Shown piece after piece: positions 7,374 through 14,710 of a stretch of DNA of 15,721 nucleotides. The stretch lies in NCBI GenBank assembly GCA_002409525.1, contig DHNM01000074.1, positions 5,939 to 21,659 on the forward strand, read 5' to 3'. The stretch comes from Eubacterium sp. UBA5416. Lineage in GTDB: Bacteria; Bacillota; Clostridia; Lachnospirales; Lachnospiraceae. Each line of letters opens with the position of its first letter. Positions within the stretch are counted from its first letter, which is position 1. The notes beneath the pieces are model-generated. The model did no database searches and was not told where the DNA came from. It saw only the letters and a program-made list of their open reading frames with translations. The position numbers and the translations under genes were made by a program.

Positions 7374-8896
7374 CAGAGTGCCTCCTTCGCTTTATTGGTA
7401 AATCTGGTTGCATATCTCATAACCTGCTCCTGGCTTGCCTGAGCGGCATCCAGAATTCCTGACAGTCTGCCTTCACACATTACTATAATCCGATCTGACA
7501 TTCCAATTAATTCAGGCATTTCAGAAGAGACCATGATAATCGCTTTACCGGCTTTGGCCAGTCTTCGCATAATTTTATAGATCTCGTACTTGGCACCGAC
7601 ATCAACACCCCTTGTTGGTTCATCTAAAATCAAAATATCTGAATCCTCCAAAAGCCATCTTCCGATCAATACCTTCTGCTGATTTCCTCCGGATAGATTC
7701 ATAATCAGCGAATTCATACCTGCGGTTCTGACATCCAGTTCTTTACATACATCTTCAACCTTGTTTCCAAGTTTCTTTTGATTAATATAACCAATCGTAT
7801 TACCGGTTAACTTTTTGTACGCAACAGCTAAAGCATTATCAGAAACCGACAACATCGGGATAATTCCAGTTGTCCTTCTCTCCTCCGTCAAAAGCGCAAA
7901 TCCATTATGAATAGCATCCTTTGAACATCCATTATGTATTTCATGTCCGTTCATAATTAATCTTCCAGAACTAATCTGTCTCAGCCCAAAGACTGCCTCC
8001 ACCAGCTCTGTTCTCTGAGCTCCAACCAATCCTCCGATTCCCAATATCTCACCATTGCACAGTTCGAAGTTTATATTTTCAAATGAATGGCATTCCTCAC
8101 TGGTAAAATTTTCTACCTTTAGTAAGATATTACTTGACGGTTTAGACTCAGGTGCCGGAAACCGCTGCTCCATCGAATGTCCAACCATCTGTCGAATCAA
8201 GTCATCTAGGGTAATATCACAGGCTTCCCACTTTCCAATATATCTGCCGTCCCTCATAACTGTAATTTCATCGGCAATCTCAAAAATCTCCTCCAGCTTA
8301 TGAGAAATGTAAATGATTGATATTCCTTTTTTCTTGAGATTCCGGATAATCCTGAATAAATGCCTCGTCTCAGAAACAGTCAGAGAAGATGTCGGCTCAT
8401 CCATAATGATGACTCTTGAATCATAAGAAACAGCCTTTGCAATCTCCATGGCCTGTAGGGATGAAACCGATAAGTACCTGGCATTTTTCTCAAGTGGAAG
8501 ATTGAACCCAAGATCATTCAATAGAGCTTCTGTTTTCTGTTTCATTCTCGTCTCGTCGACGACAATTCCTTTCTTCTCGAATCTTCCAGCCCATATATTA
8601 TCAATGACATTCCGATCAGGAATTGGATTTAGTTCCTGATGAATCATAGATATGCCCATCTTTAACGCTGTATCAGGATCTGGAATATCAACCGGCTGGC
8701 CATCTACTTCAATAGATCCCTCATCCGGATGATACAAACCAAATAAACACTTCATAAGCGTGGACTTTCCAGCACCATTTTCTCCAACAAGAGCATGTAC
8801 TGACCCTGCCTTTACTTCCAGTTTAACTTTGTCCAATGCCTGTACACCCGGAAAAGATTTCGAAATATTAGATATTTTAAGTCTGTATTTATCCAA
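7373..8896 (-). CDS. mglA: Mgl-type sugar ABC transporter ATPase, TTG start
   Basis: This tandem-domain ATPase of the RbsA/MglA family energises sugar import. The first half has Walker A GENGAGKST (residues 38-46), an LSVSSLQ signature and Walker B VIIMDEPTSSL. The second half has the usual degenerate Walker A (GLVGAQRTE), an intact LSGGNQQK signature and LILDEPTRGVDVGAK. The start chosen is TTG at 8896 (507 residues): AAGGAG (8907-8912) sits ten bases before it, and the family fold begins at DKYRLKISNISK. An earlier TTG at 8917 would swallow the ribosome binding site. It is 30 bases after the binding-protein gene and shares TGATG with the permease. The conserved asymmetry of the two ATP sites is normal for this family. 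Confidence 0.92.
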   Translation of the reverse strand: MDKYRLKISNISKSFPGVQALDKVKLEVKAGSVHALVGENGAGKSTLMKCLFGLYHPDEGSIEVDGQPVDIPDPDTALKMGISMIHQELNPIPDRNVIDNIWAGRFEKKGIVVDETRMKQKTEALLNDLGFNLPLEKNARYLSVSSLQAMEIAKAVSYDSRVIIMDEPTSSLTVSETRHLFRIIRNLKKKGISIIYISHKLEEIFEIADEITVMRDGRYIGKWEACDITLDDLIRQMVGHSMEQRFPAPESKPSSNILLKVENFTSEECHSFENINFELCNGEILGIGGLVGAQRTELVEAVFGLRQISSGRLIMNGHEIHNGCSKDAIHNGFALLTEERRTTGIIPMLSVSDNALAVAYKKLTGNTIGYINQKKLGNKVEDVCKELDVRTAGMNSLIMNLSGGNQQKVLIGRWLLEDSDILILDEPTRGVDVGAKYEIYKIMRRLAKAGKAIIMVSSEMPELIGMSDRIIVMCEGRLSGILDAAQASQEQVMRYATRFTNKAKEAL

Positions 8897-8926
8897 AATA
8901 ACCCGTCTCCTTTTCAAGCTGATTCA

Positions 8927-10057
8927 TCAATCAGATATACGATCCATAAGTTCTAGTGTTGAATCCAGATTTTTGGAATCCACAATTACATAGGGAACCC
9001 AGATATACTGTCCATCTATTGTACAGTCCACTCCAACCACATCTTCTGTAATCTCCCTGCCTTCTTTTACAGCTCTGATTACATTGATAATTGCTTCTGA
9101 CTGGTTTTCTCTGTCATTAAGCACTGTTCCCAGTAGGGAGCCCGCTTTCATCGCCTCTAATGCATCGATATTTGCATCAATGCCAACAATTGGAACGAAT
9201 TTGTCAGGATCACCCGTATTATATCCGTTATTGATACAAGCCTGAACAGCACCCATGGCCATATTATCATTATTGGACAATACTCCTTCGATCCCATCGA
9301 CTCCATATGCTGTAATCCATGTATTCATTTTATCCAGTGCCTGCGCCTGGTCCCAATTAGCTGTATCCATCGCAAGTAGTTCATATTCAATACCTTTTTC
9401 TTTTAAAGTATCTTCATATGCCTGTGTCCGCAGTGTAACATCCTGCTGTCCGACTTCGCCCTGCAAAACAACCAGCTGCAGGACTCCGTCTCCATTTTTA
9501 TCAGCTATTTCTTTATTCTCAGTCCAGTAGTTAATCAAAGCCTGGGCACACATTTCACCTGATTCTTTTGCCTGAGCCCCAATGTAATAGATATTGTCAT
9601 AATTCTGCATTGTAGTTTCCATCGGCTCCATGTTAAAGAAGACTGCCGGAACCCCTTCCCTATCTGTCATCTGGGCCATGGTCTCTGTGCTCTCCCGATC
9701 GGGCGCACAGATCGCTGCTACATCCGTCCCCTTTGTCAGCGCCGCTTCCAGCTTACTGATACCAGTTGATACATCATTTGCAGCGTCCTGCATATCCAGA
9801 GAGATCCCCTTCGTTTTCTTCTCCCTATTCTGCATAATGATTCGAAATCCGCTTTGAAACTGATCATCAAACGCCCGCCAGATAACAGTTGCCTTTACAT
9901 CATCTTTTCTGGAATTGCTCTTATTCTCTACGCTGCTTTCAGTTTGATCCGAATGAGCTGGCTTTGATGTGTCAGTTACATCATTCGATCCACACCCCAT
10001 AAGTGTCAAAGATATCGAAGCTGCCAATAATGCTCCTGTCCAAAGTTTTCTCATCAT
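8927..10057 (-). CDS. mglB: MglB-like sugar-binding lipoprotein
   Basis: The 376-residue extracellular binding protein is anchored by a lipobox (LTLMGC, lipidated Cys22) after a short signal peptide, then an acidic/serine linker to about residue 53. Compared with E. coli MglB from memory, the sugar contacts D65, F67, N142, D206, R210, W235, N263, D294 and N314 are present, but the residue equivalent to His152 is Gln204. The calcium loop D186-x-N188-x-D190-G...Q194 with E257 is intact. The ligand is therefore probably a glucose/galactose-like pyranose. GGGAGGG precedes the tandem ATG pair; either ATG could be used. The gene lies 20 bases after the aldolase. Confidence 0.9.
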   Translation of the reverse strand: MMRKLWTGALLAASISLTLMGCGSNDVTDTSKPAHSDQTESSVENKSNSRKDDVKATVIWRAFDDQFQSGFRIIMQNREKKTKGISLDMQDAANDVSTGISKLEAALTKGTDVAAICAPDRESTETMAQMTDREGVPAVFFNMEPMETTMQNYDNIYYIGAQAKESGEMCAQALINYWTENKEIADKNGDGVLQLVVLQGEVGQQDVTLRTQAYEDTLKEKGIEYELLAMDTANWDQAQALDKMNTWITAYGVDGIEGVLSNNDNMAMGAVQACINNGYNTGDPDKFVPIVGIDANIDALEAMKAGSLLGTVLNDRENQSEAIINVIRAVKEGREITEDVVGVDCTIDGQYIWVPYVIVDSKNLDSTLELMDRISD

Positions 10058-10077
10058 AAAACCCTCCCTGATCTCAG

Positions 10078-10926
10078 TTAATCTTCAAATCTGAACTGTT
10101 TCATCTTTTTCTTAACTAGCTGTTTTGCCGAATCCTTAGAATTTATAAACATCGCTGTATTATATTTAAAGTCAGGTTTCTTTTTCACTTCATCAAAGGA
10201 ATCTGCAACTGCCGTGAGTACATCTGTCGCAATATTAATCTTTCGAATTCCGCATCTGATCGCCTCCTGTACCTGCTCAATTGGAGTTCCGGAACCACCA
10301 TGCAGTACCAGTGGGACATTTACCTTCTCCCTGATTGCTTTCAGACGCTCAATATTCAGATGCGGAGCTGCAATATAGTGTCCATGCTGTGTTCCAATGC
10401 TCACTGCAAGGCAGTCAACTCCTGTTCTTTCAACAAACTCTCTTGCTTCCATCGGATCTGTCTGCGCCGCTTCGGGTCCTTTTTCTTTTAATCTGCCTTC
10501 CTCTCCGACCAGTCTTCCAAGTTCACCTTCAACAGTTATCCCAAGCGTATGTGCGTAATCGACAACTTTCTTCGTCAGCTTGATATTCTCTTCAAACGGA
10601 AGCGCTGATCCGTCAATCATTACAGAGGAATATCCCGCATTAATTGCTTCCACACACTCTTCATAAGTCAGGCAGTGGTCCAGATGAAGCGCGATGGGAA
10701 CTTTTGTATTTGCCGCCGCTCTTTTGACTGTATCAACAGTAGCTTCGAATCCCCCCATAAGATCGCAGCAATCCGTTCCTGTGATAAAGATTACAGGACA
10801 ATCCAGTTCTGATCCGGCCTCAATAACAGCAAGCGCAGTTTCATAAGAAACTGTAACATAAGCCCCATAAGCAACATTTCTTTCCTCAGCTAAATTCAAA
10901 ATTTTCTTCATTGGTGCAAACTTCAC
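10078..10926 (-). CDS. Class II (zinc) aldolase, ketose-phosphate family, GTG start
   Basis: A 282-residue class II aldolase of the fructose-bisphosphate/tagatose-bisphosphate (FbaA/GatY/KbaY) type, splitting a ketose phosphate into dihydroxyacetone phosphate and an aldehyde. Zinc and catalytic residues are visible: D83 and H84 in HLDH, E134/E136 in VEGELG, H181 in GTQHGHY, H209 in HGGSGT, and the phosphate-binding NIATD at 231-235. The GTG at 10926 is supported by the typical N-terminus KFAPMKKIL and by AAAGGA upstream; an internal ATG five codons later is less likely. It follows the sugar kinase by 64 bases. Sequence alone does not separate fructose-, tagatose- or sulfofructose-type substrates, so no gene symbol is given. 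Confidence 0.88.
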   Translation of the reverse strand: MKFAPMKKILNLAEERNVAYGAYVTVSYETALAVIEAGSELDCPVIFITGTDCCDLMGGFEATVDTVKRAAANTKVPIALHLDHCLTYEECVEAINAGYSSVMIDGSALPFEENIKLTKKVVDYAHTLGITVEGELGRLVGEEGRLKEKGPEAAQTDPMEAREFVERTGVDCLAVSIGTQHGHYIAAPHLNIERLKAIREKVNVPLVLHGGSGTPIEQVQEAIRCGIRKINIATDVLTAVADSFDEVKKKPDFKYNTAMFINSKDSAKQLVKKKMKQFRFED

Positions 10927-10990
10927 AATCTTCCATCCTTTCTTTTCTGGTGATCAATACTGATCCTTATCATTTTGTACTTTTATCGAA

Positions 10991-11962
10991 TCAGACTCTT
11001 TCAAAATCTGATGATAACTGGTTTTTCACGCTTTCATAATATAGAAACGCATTTTTAAAATCCGGAATTCCCTCCGTTCCACCCACAACACCTATGTTTC
11101 TTGCAGCAACACAAGAAGCAAACTCTGTGCTGGCAAAAACATCCATCCCATGTGAAACCCCACAAAGTAAACCTGCCATAAACGAGTCACCAGCCCCTGT
11201 CGTATCCACCACTGAAATATTCTTCACGGCGGGAACATATCTTTGTCTGATAAAATCTGTTACAAAACATCCTCTTCCACCCATCTTGATTCCAAATATT
11301 TTCATCCCAAATCCACGAAAATAATTTATAATCTCTTCCGGATTCTCCTTACCTGTGATAATTCTTGCCTCATCCAGACTCGGAAAAAAGATATCCGTCT
11401 TTTCAAATGCAGGTATCAGCAAATGAAACCAATCTACACTTTTTTTCTTTAAACTAACCGCAGCATCCATTGCAGTAATCTTATGTAACTTTTTTGCTCT
11501 GTTAAAAACATCTGCAATTCCACCCTGATCCATCTGCTGCATTGCCATTGCGGATCCTATATATACGATATCCGCATTTTCTAGTTGATTCAGAGCTACG
11601 TCATCACTGTCTATTACATCAAATATTGTATTCTCTGATAAAAAATGTCTCTCCCCTCTCTCATCTATCAAAACATAAGAGGCAGCTGTTTGATGATTCC
11701 TATCGCAGATGACATGATCAATGTTTATCCGGTGTTGTCTACAGACATTCAAAATCTTCTGTCCCTTTTCATCCTCTGATACACGTCCAATGATGGAAAC
11801 CCGGTTATCCAGCTTAGAAAGTCCTAAAGCCACATTCAGCGCATCTCCTCCACAAGAAACTGTCGGAGTTGTTATACATGCACCATCTATGTCCAGAATG
11901 TTATCGGGAACAGGTGAGAGAAGTGTATCGCAAACCATCATACCTATACAGAGAAATTTCAC
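10991..11962 (-). CDS. PfkB-family carbohydrate kinase, GTG start
   Basis: A 323-residue ribokinase-like kinase that phosphorylates a sugar hydroxyl with ATP. Signature 1 is at 38-46 (GGDALNVAL) and signature 2 at 253-260 (DTTGAGDS) with catalytic base D259, followed by the anion-hole glycines. The start is GTG at 11962, with AAAGGAG six bases upstream. It is the first gene of the operon, divergent from the GntR gene. Directly upstream of a class II aldolase it would act as a ketose or ketose-phosphate kinase (1-phosphofructokinase, tagatose-6-phosphate kinase or fructokinase types), but the substrate cannot be read from sequence. Ribokinase or an inositol-pathway kinase is less likely, since no partner genes of those pathways are present. 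Confidence 0.88.
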   Translation of the reverse strand: MKFLCIGMMVCDTLLSPVPDNILDIDGACITTPTVSCGGDALNVALGLSKLDNRVSIIGRVSEDEKGQKILNVCRQHRINIDHVICDRNHQTAASYVLIDERGERHFLSENTIFDVIDSDDVALNQLENADIVYIGSAMAMQQMDQGGIADVFNRAKKLHKITAMDAAVSLKKKSVDWFHLLIPAFEKTDIFFPSLDEARIITGKENPEEIINYFRGFGMKIFGIKMGGRGCFVTDFIRQRYVPAVKNISVVDTTGAGDSFMAGLLCGVSHGMDVFASTEFASCVAARNIGVVGGTEGIPDFKNAFLYYESVKNQLSSDFERV

Positions 11963-11986
11963 TATGATCTCCTTTCTTTATTCTTA

Positions 11987-12047
11987 TGTTCGTTTGTTCG
12001 TACATTTGATCATAACTATATTATACATGAAGTTTCAAATCTGTCGC
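11987..12047 (-). promoter_or_regulatory. Sugar operon promoter with candidate GntR operator
   Basis: On the minus strand a perfect -10 box TATAAT lies at 12020-12025 and a -35-like GCGACA at 12042-12047 (16-base spacer), giving a start near 12013. Just downstream at 11987-12004 is an imperfect inverted repeat, TGTTCG-TTTGTT-CGTACA (one mismatch between half-sites), placed at about +9 to +26 where a bound repressor would block transcription. The divergent GntR regulator is the obvious candidate to bind it; this is inference. Confidence 0.5.
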
Positions 12048-12132
12048 TGGGAGTTTCTTCGGATATGGTAGAGAATTTTCAATATCAATATTATAGTATC
12101 AAAAAGACGTCTGAAAACATATGATTTTTTCG

Positions 12133-12161
12133 TTGCATTCTGTATGCAGATACTTTATTAT
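12133..12161 (+). promoter_or_regulatory. Promoter of the GntR regulator gene
   Basis: TTGCAT (12133-12138) and TATTAT (12156-12161) are 17 bases apart, predicting a start near 12168. A short inverted repeat, TGCAT-N5-ATGCA (12134-12148), overlaps the -35 region and might be an autoregulatory site. A weak AGGGGG ribosome binding site is 11 bases before the ATG at 12200. Confidence 0.5.
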
Positions 12162-12199
12162 AGAGTTATAATAATAAGAGTCAGGGGGAATTTTCAAAT

Positions 12200-12955
12200 A
12201 TGCAGCTATTACATAAGAAAATTAATAAGGCAACACCGATTCCATTGTACTTTCAGCTTAAAAACATAATCTTGAAAGACATAGAAAGCAATGAACTCTC
12301 CATAGGTGATACCCTTCCCACTGAAACCGAAATTGCTGCATATTACAAAGTCAGCCGGTCCACTGTCAGACAGGCTATGTCTGAATTAGTTTCTGAAGGC
12401 TGGCTGACACGAAAAGTCAGCAAAGGTACTTTTGTAACAAAACCTCAGGAACTTCCCGGAAGTGTTCATTCATTTGAACCCTTTTACCGACAGGTATCCA
12501 AATTAGGAAAAACACCCGAAACTGAACTCTTAGATTTCACAGTGCTTGATCCGACTAATGATGTCCGAAAAGAAATGAATCTCTTACCCGGTAAAAAGGT
12601 GATCTCAATTTACCGTCGCCGGTTTGCAGATGGCATCCCCATGGTTACATTACGGAATTATCTGCCATATCATCTATGTAAATTTTTAATAGGCAGGGAT
12701 TTTGCCACGAATTCTCTTTACGAATTATTGATGGGCAACGCAGATACAGAAATTTTCGAAACTAATACTACCATCTCTGCGGCAATTGCCAGTAATGAAG
12801 ATATTAAAACGTTAAAATTAGACCCGTGTACTCCTATGCTGTATTTTCACAATATCTCTACCACAAAGGACGGAGTTGTACTTGACTGCGCCTATGCTCA
12901 TTATCGTGGGGATTATAATGTATTTGAGTTTGAGGACAGACCGAAAAATAAGTAA
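12200..12955 (+). CDS. GntR-family transcriptional regulator with UTRA ligand domain (HutC/FarR type)
   Basis: The 251-residue regulator has an N-terminal winged helix-turn-helix (about residues 10-80; helices in TETEIAAYYKVSRSTVRQAM, wing WLTRKVSKGTFVTKP). A UTRA effector domain follows (about 100-240; VISIYRRRFADGIPMVTLRNYLP and the closing VVLDCAYAHYRGDYNVFEF). UTRA domains usually bind small phosphorylated sugars or similar metabolites and release DNA. It is transcribed divergently from the kinase-aldolase-mglBAC operon, 237 bases away, so it most likely represses that operon and responds to the sugar or its phosphate. Start and family are clear; the ligand is not. Confidence 0.93.
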   Translation: MQLLHKKINKATPIPLYFQLKNIILKDIESNELSIGDTLPTETEIAAYYKVSRSTVRQAMSELVSEGWLTRKVSKGTFVTKPQELPGSVHSFEPFYRQVSKLGKTPETELLDFTVLDPTNDVRKEMNLLPGKKVISIYRRRFADGIPMVTLRNYLPYHLCKFLIGRDFATNSLYELLMGNADTEIFETNTTISAAIASNEDIKTLKLDPCTPMLYFHNISTTKDGVVLDCAYAHYRGDYNVFEFEDRPKNK

Positions 12956-12968
12956 TATTATTGCAAAT

Positions 12969-13022
12969 GTGAAAACGCTTTAATGCGGTTTACTGTGTAA
13001 ACCGCATTAAAGCGTTTGTCAC
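12969..13022. terminator. Long perfect inverted repeat between convergent genes, probable bidirectional terminator
   Basis: Arms 12973-12993 and 12997-13017 are perfectly complementary over 21 bases with a three-base loop (TGT). Four further pairs (12969-12972 with 13019-13022) form past a bulged G. It lies between the converging gntR and csm6 stops, 13 bases past one and 10 past the other. It lacks a clear T-run on either strand apart from TTT/TTTT at the stem ends, so termination is inferred from position and stability. Confidence 0.65.
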
Positions 13023-13031
13023 TAAAATCAA

Positions 13032-14351
13032 TTATTCATCCAGAGCCTGAATAATGAGTTTATTCATGTTATCATAAGAATTCCAGGCATCTTTACTCCC
13101 AACAATGCCAGCCCGTCCACACAAGTAATGAATGATGCTCATAATTTCCTCTGGATGTTTTCCAGTCTTCTTAAATATCCACTCATCTGTCACTGATACA
13201 ATCTCGTGTGCGGCTGTATTCCTTACCTTTTGCTCAACATCAACTAATTCAGCTACCTTAGTTTTCAACTTATCTTCCTGACATTTCTTTTGAATAATTG
13301 CACAAATATGGCTTGAATAAATGTTTCCATATCTAAAAGGATAATATTTTTCCTCCAGAATTTCCAAAGTTTCTGTACCTTTAAGTTTTCCTTTACTCCA
13401 CTTCAACTGCTTATTATTATCTGTGAATATATAAGCATTAAGATTTATACCACAATATCTTTCCATTACATTTACAAGCAGATCCAGACTTATTGGTGTA
13501 ACTGCTCTTAGAAAATCCGCATACTCCTTTTTTTGTAATTTCAACTGAATTCCTAAGGCATACTCAAAAACTCTTTGTTTCTGATCTTCTTTCACTGGGT
13601 AAATATCATATGGATACTTTTTTAAGATTTCACTTACTTTATATTTATTTAATTTAACTCGCTCTGAGGCTATTTTCAATAAAGCTAACGCATTTTCTGA
13701 TATTCCATCTTCCATATCATCTGCGATATCCAGAGCAGCATAATAGTCATACGCCTCGACATGTTTCTTAATCATGTCCCTTTTTAGTAACTGAATCAGA
13801 TTCATACACTGAACTTCTTTGCAGCGGTTCTCACTGCCAGCTGCATTATCTTCATCCAACTCCCAGATTGTCTGTACATCATAGTCTTCCCTGTCTTCAT
13901 ACTCTAAATTACTTTTCTTTTTTGGACTGGAAACCTGAATAGCACGGAATCTGTATTCAGCCAGGGTTGCAATAACAAGCAGTGCACTTTTCATGGCCGG
14001 TGTACCAGAAGCCATATTTAACAGAAGTTCATCTTCCCTGTTCATGGACTTTTTGATTCTTTTGATTTCCTCATTAAATTCCTGGTAAAAGAAATCATAA
14101 TTCTGAACATTTACTAGCTCTTCTCGACATATGACATGTACTTCAAATTTATGTTTCAATTTCTGTCCCAACAAATCCAGTGTTCTCTGAAATCTGTTAT
14201 CTTTGTTATGTAGACTCACCATTTCCTTCGAAAGATATAGATAAACCACATCTGGCTTATAATGCCTGCAAATATGTAACATAGAACCATCTCTAAAATA
14301 TTTAATAGGATCTGTATTCCCTATTGGTGAAAATAAAAAAGTTTTTCCCAT
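13032..14351 (-). CDS. csm6: Type III-A CRISPR-associated ribonuclease Csm6 (CARF-HEPN)
   Basis: Csm6 is an ancillary RNase switched on by cyclic oligoadenylate made by Csm1/Cas10 when the type III complex meets a target RNA. The 439-residue protein has an N-terminal CARF domain (about 1-145), with GNTDP at 11-15 and the ligand-site motif SGTPAM at 115-120. A long helical linker leads to a C-terminal HEPN domain with the RNase motif R377-NTAA-H382. Both functional motifs are intact. The ATG at 14351 has AAGGAG ten bases upstream and follows the cas2 stop by 14 bases, so it is the last gene of the cas operon. A Csx1-type relative is the alternative; the linked cas1-cas2 and the length favour Csm6. 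Confidence 0.88.
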   Translation of the reverse strand: MGKTFLFSPIGNTDPIKYFRDGSMLHICRHYKPDVVYLYLSKEMVSLHNKDNRFQRTLDLLGQKLKHKFEVHVICREELVNVQNYDFFYQEFNEEIKRIKKSMNREDELLLNMASGTPAMKSALLVIATLAEYRFRAIQVSSPKKKSNLEYEDREDYDVQTIWELDEDNAAGSENRCKEVQCMNLIQLLKRDMIKKHVEAYDYYAALDIADDMEDGISENALALLKIASERVKLNKYKVSEILKKYPYDIYPVKEDQKQRVFEYALGIQLKLQKKEYADFLRAVTPISLDLLVNVMERYCGINLNAYIFTDNNKQLKWSKGKLKGTETLEILEEKYYPFRYGNIYSSHICAIIQKKCQEDKLKTKVAELVDVEQKVRNTAAHEIVSVTDEWIFKKTGKHPEEIMSIIHYLCGRAGIVGSKDAWNSYDNMNKLIIQALDE

Positions 14352-14365
14352 CTCATAATTTCTCC

Positions 14366-14710
14366 TTATATCAGTATAATTTCTTCTTGGGGCTCAGCAA
14401 AGTTTTCACCCCAGGTGAGTACTTGCCCCTTTCCTATAATTTTATATAATCTCACACTGTCTTCCTTGTCAATATATTTTGGTATCTCAGTAATAAGCTT
14501 TTGATATTTTTTCACTGTTAATTTTGCTTCAAATGCAGACTTTTGAACTCTGAAACCATATCCTAACAGAAATTTTGAAAACTTAACCCTTCTATTATTA
14601 CCGACAATATCATATATGATAAGTACAAATACATTATTGTCCGTATTTGTACTTGTCTCATCCGTATCTATGAATAAATCATCCAAATCATCTAATGTGA
14701 ATCGGCTCAT
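14366..14710 (-). CDS. cas2: CRISPR-associated endonuclease Cas2 with N-terminal extension
   Basis: Cas2 dimers bridge Cas1 dimers in the spacer-integration complex. The ferredoxin-like fold starts with FVLIIYDIVGNNRR (28-41), with the conserved aspartate D34, and continues through FLLGYGFRVQKSAFEAKL and VRLYKI. The protein is 114 residues from the ATG at 14710. A first ATG at 14722 touches the AAAAAGGAG site with no spacer, so the second (spacer 12) was preferred. Either way there is an unusual acidic/threonine-rich lead of about 26 residues before the first strand, and no later in-frame ATG could remove it. The start overlaps the cas1 end by 23 bases. The general Cas2 call is strong; the start is less certain. 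Confidence 0.88.
   Translation of the reverse strand: MSRFTLDDLDDLFIDTDETSTNTDNNVFVLIIYDIVGNNRRVKFSKFLLGYGFRVQKSAFEAKLTVKKYQKLITEIPKYIDKEDSVRLYKIIGKGQVLTWGENFAEPQEEIILI

Noticed and set aside
10991..11962. Myo-inositol operon (kinase IolC with aldolase IolJ)
   Set aside because: The other inositol genes (dehydrogenase, dehydratase, hydrolase, isomerase) are absent, and the importer is MglB-like with a hexose pocket.
12956..13031. CRISPR array at the cas operon end
   Set aside because: Only one inverted repeat is present, with no regularly spaced direct repeats; none were seen elsewhere in the window.
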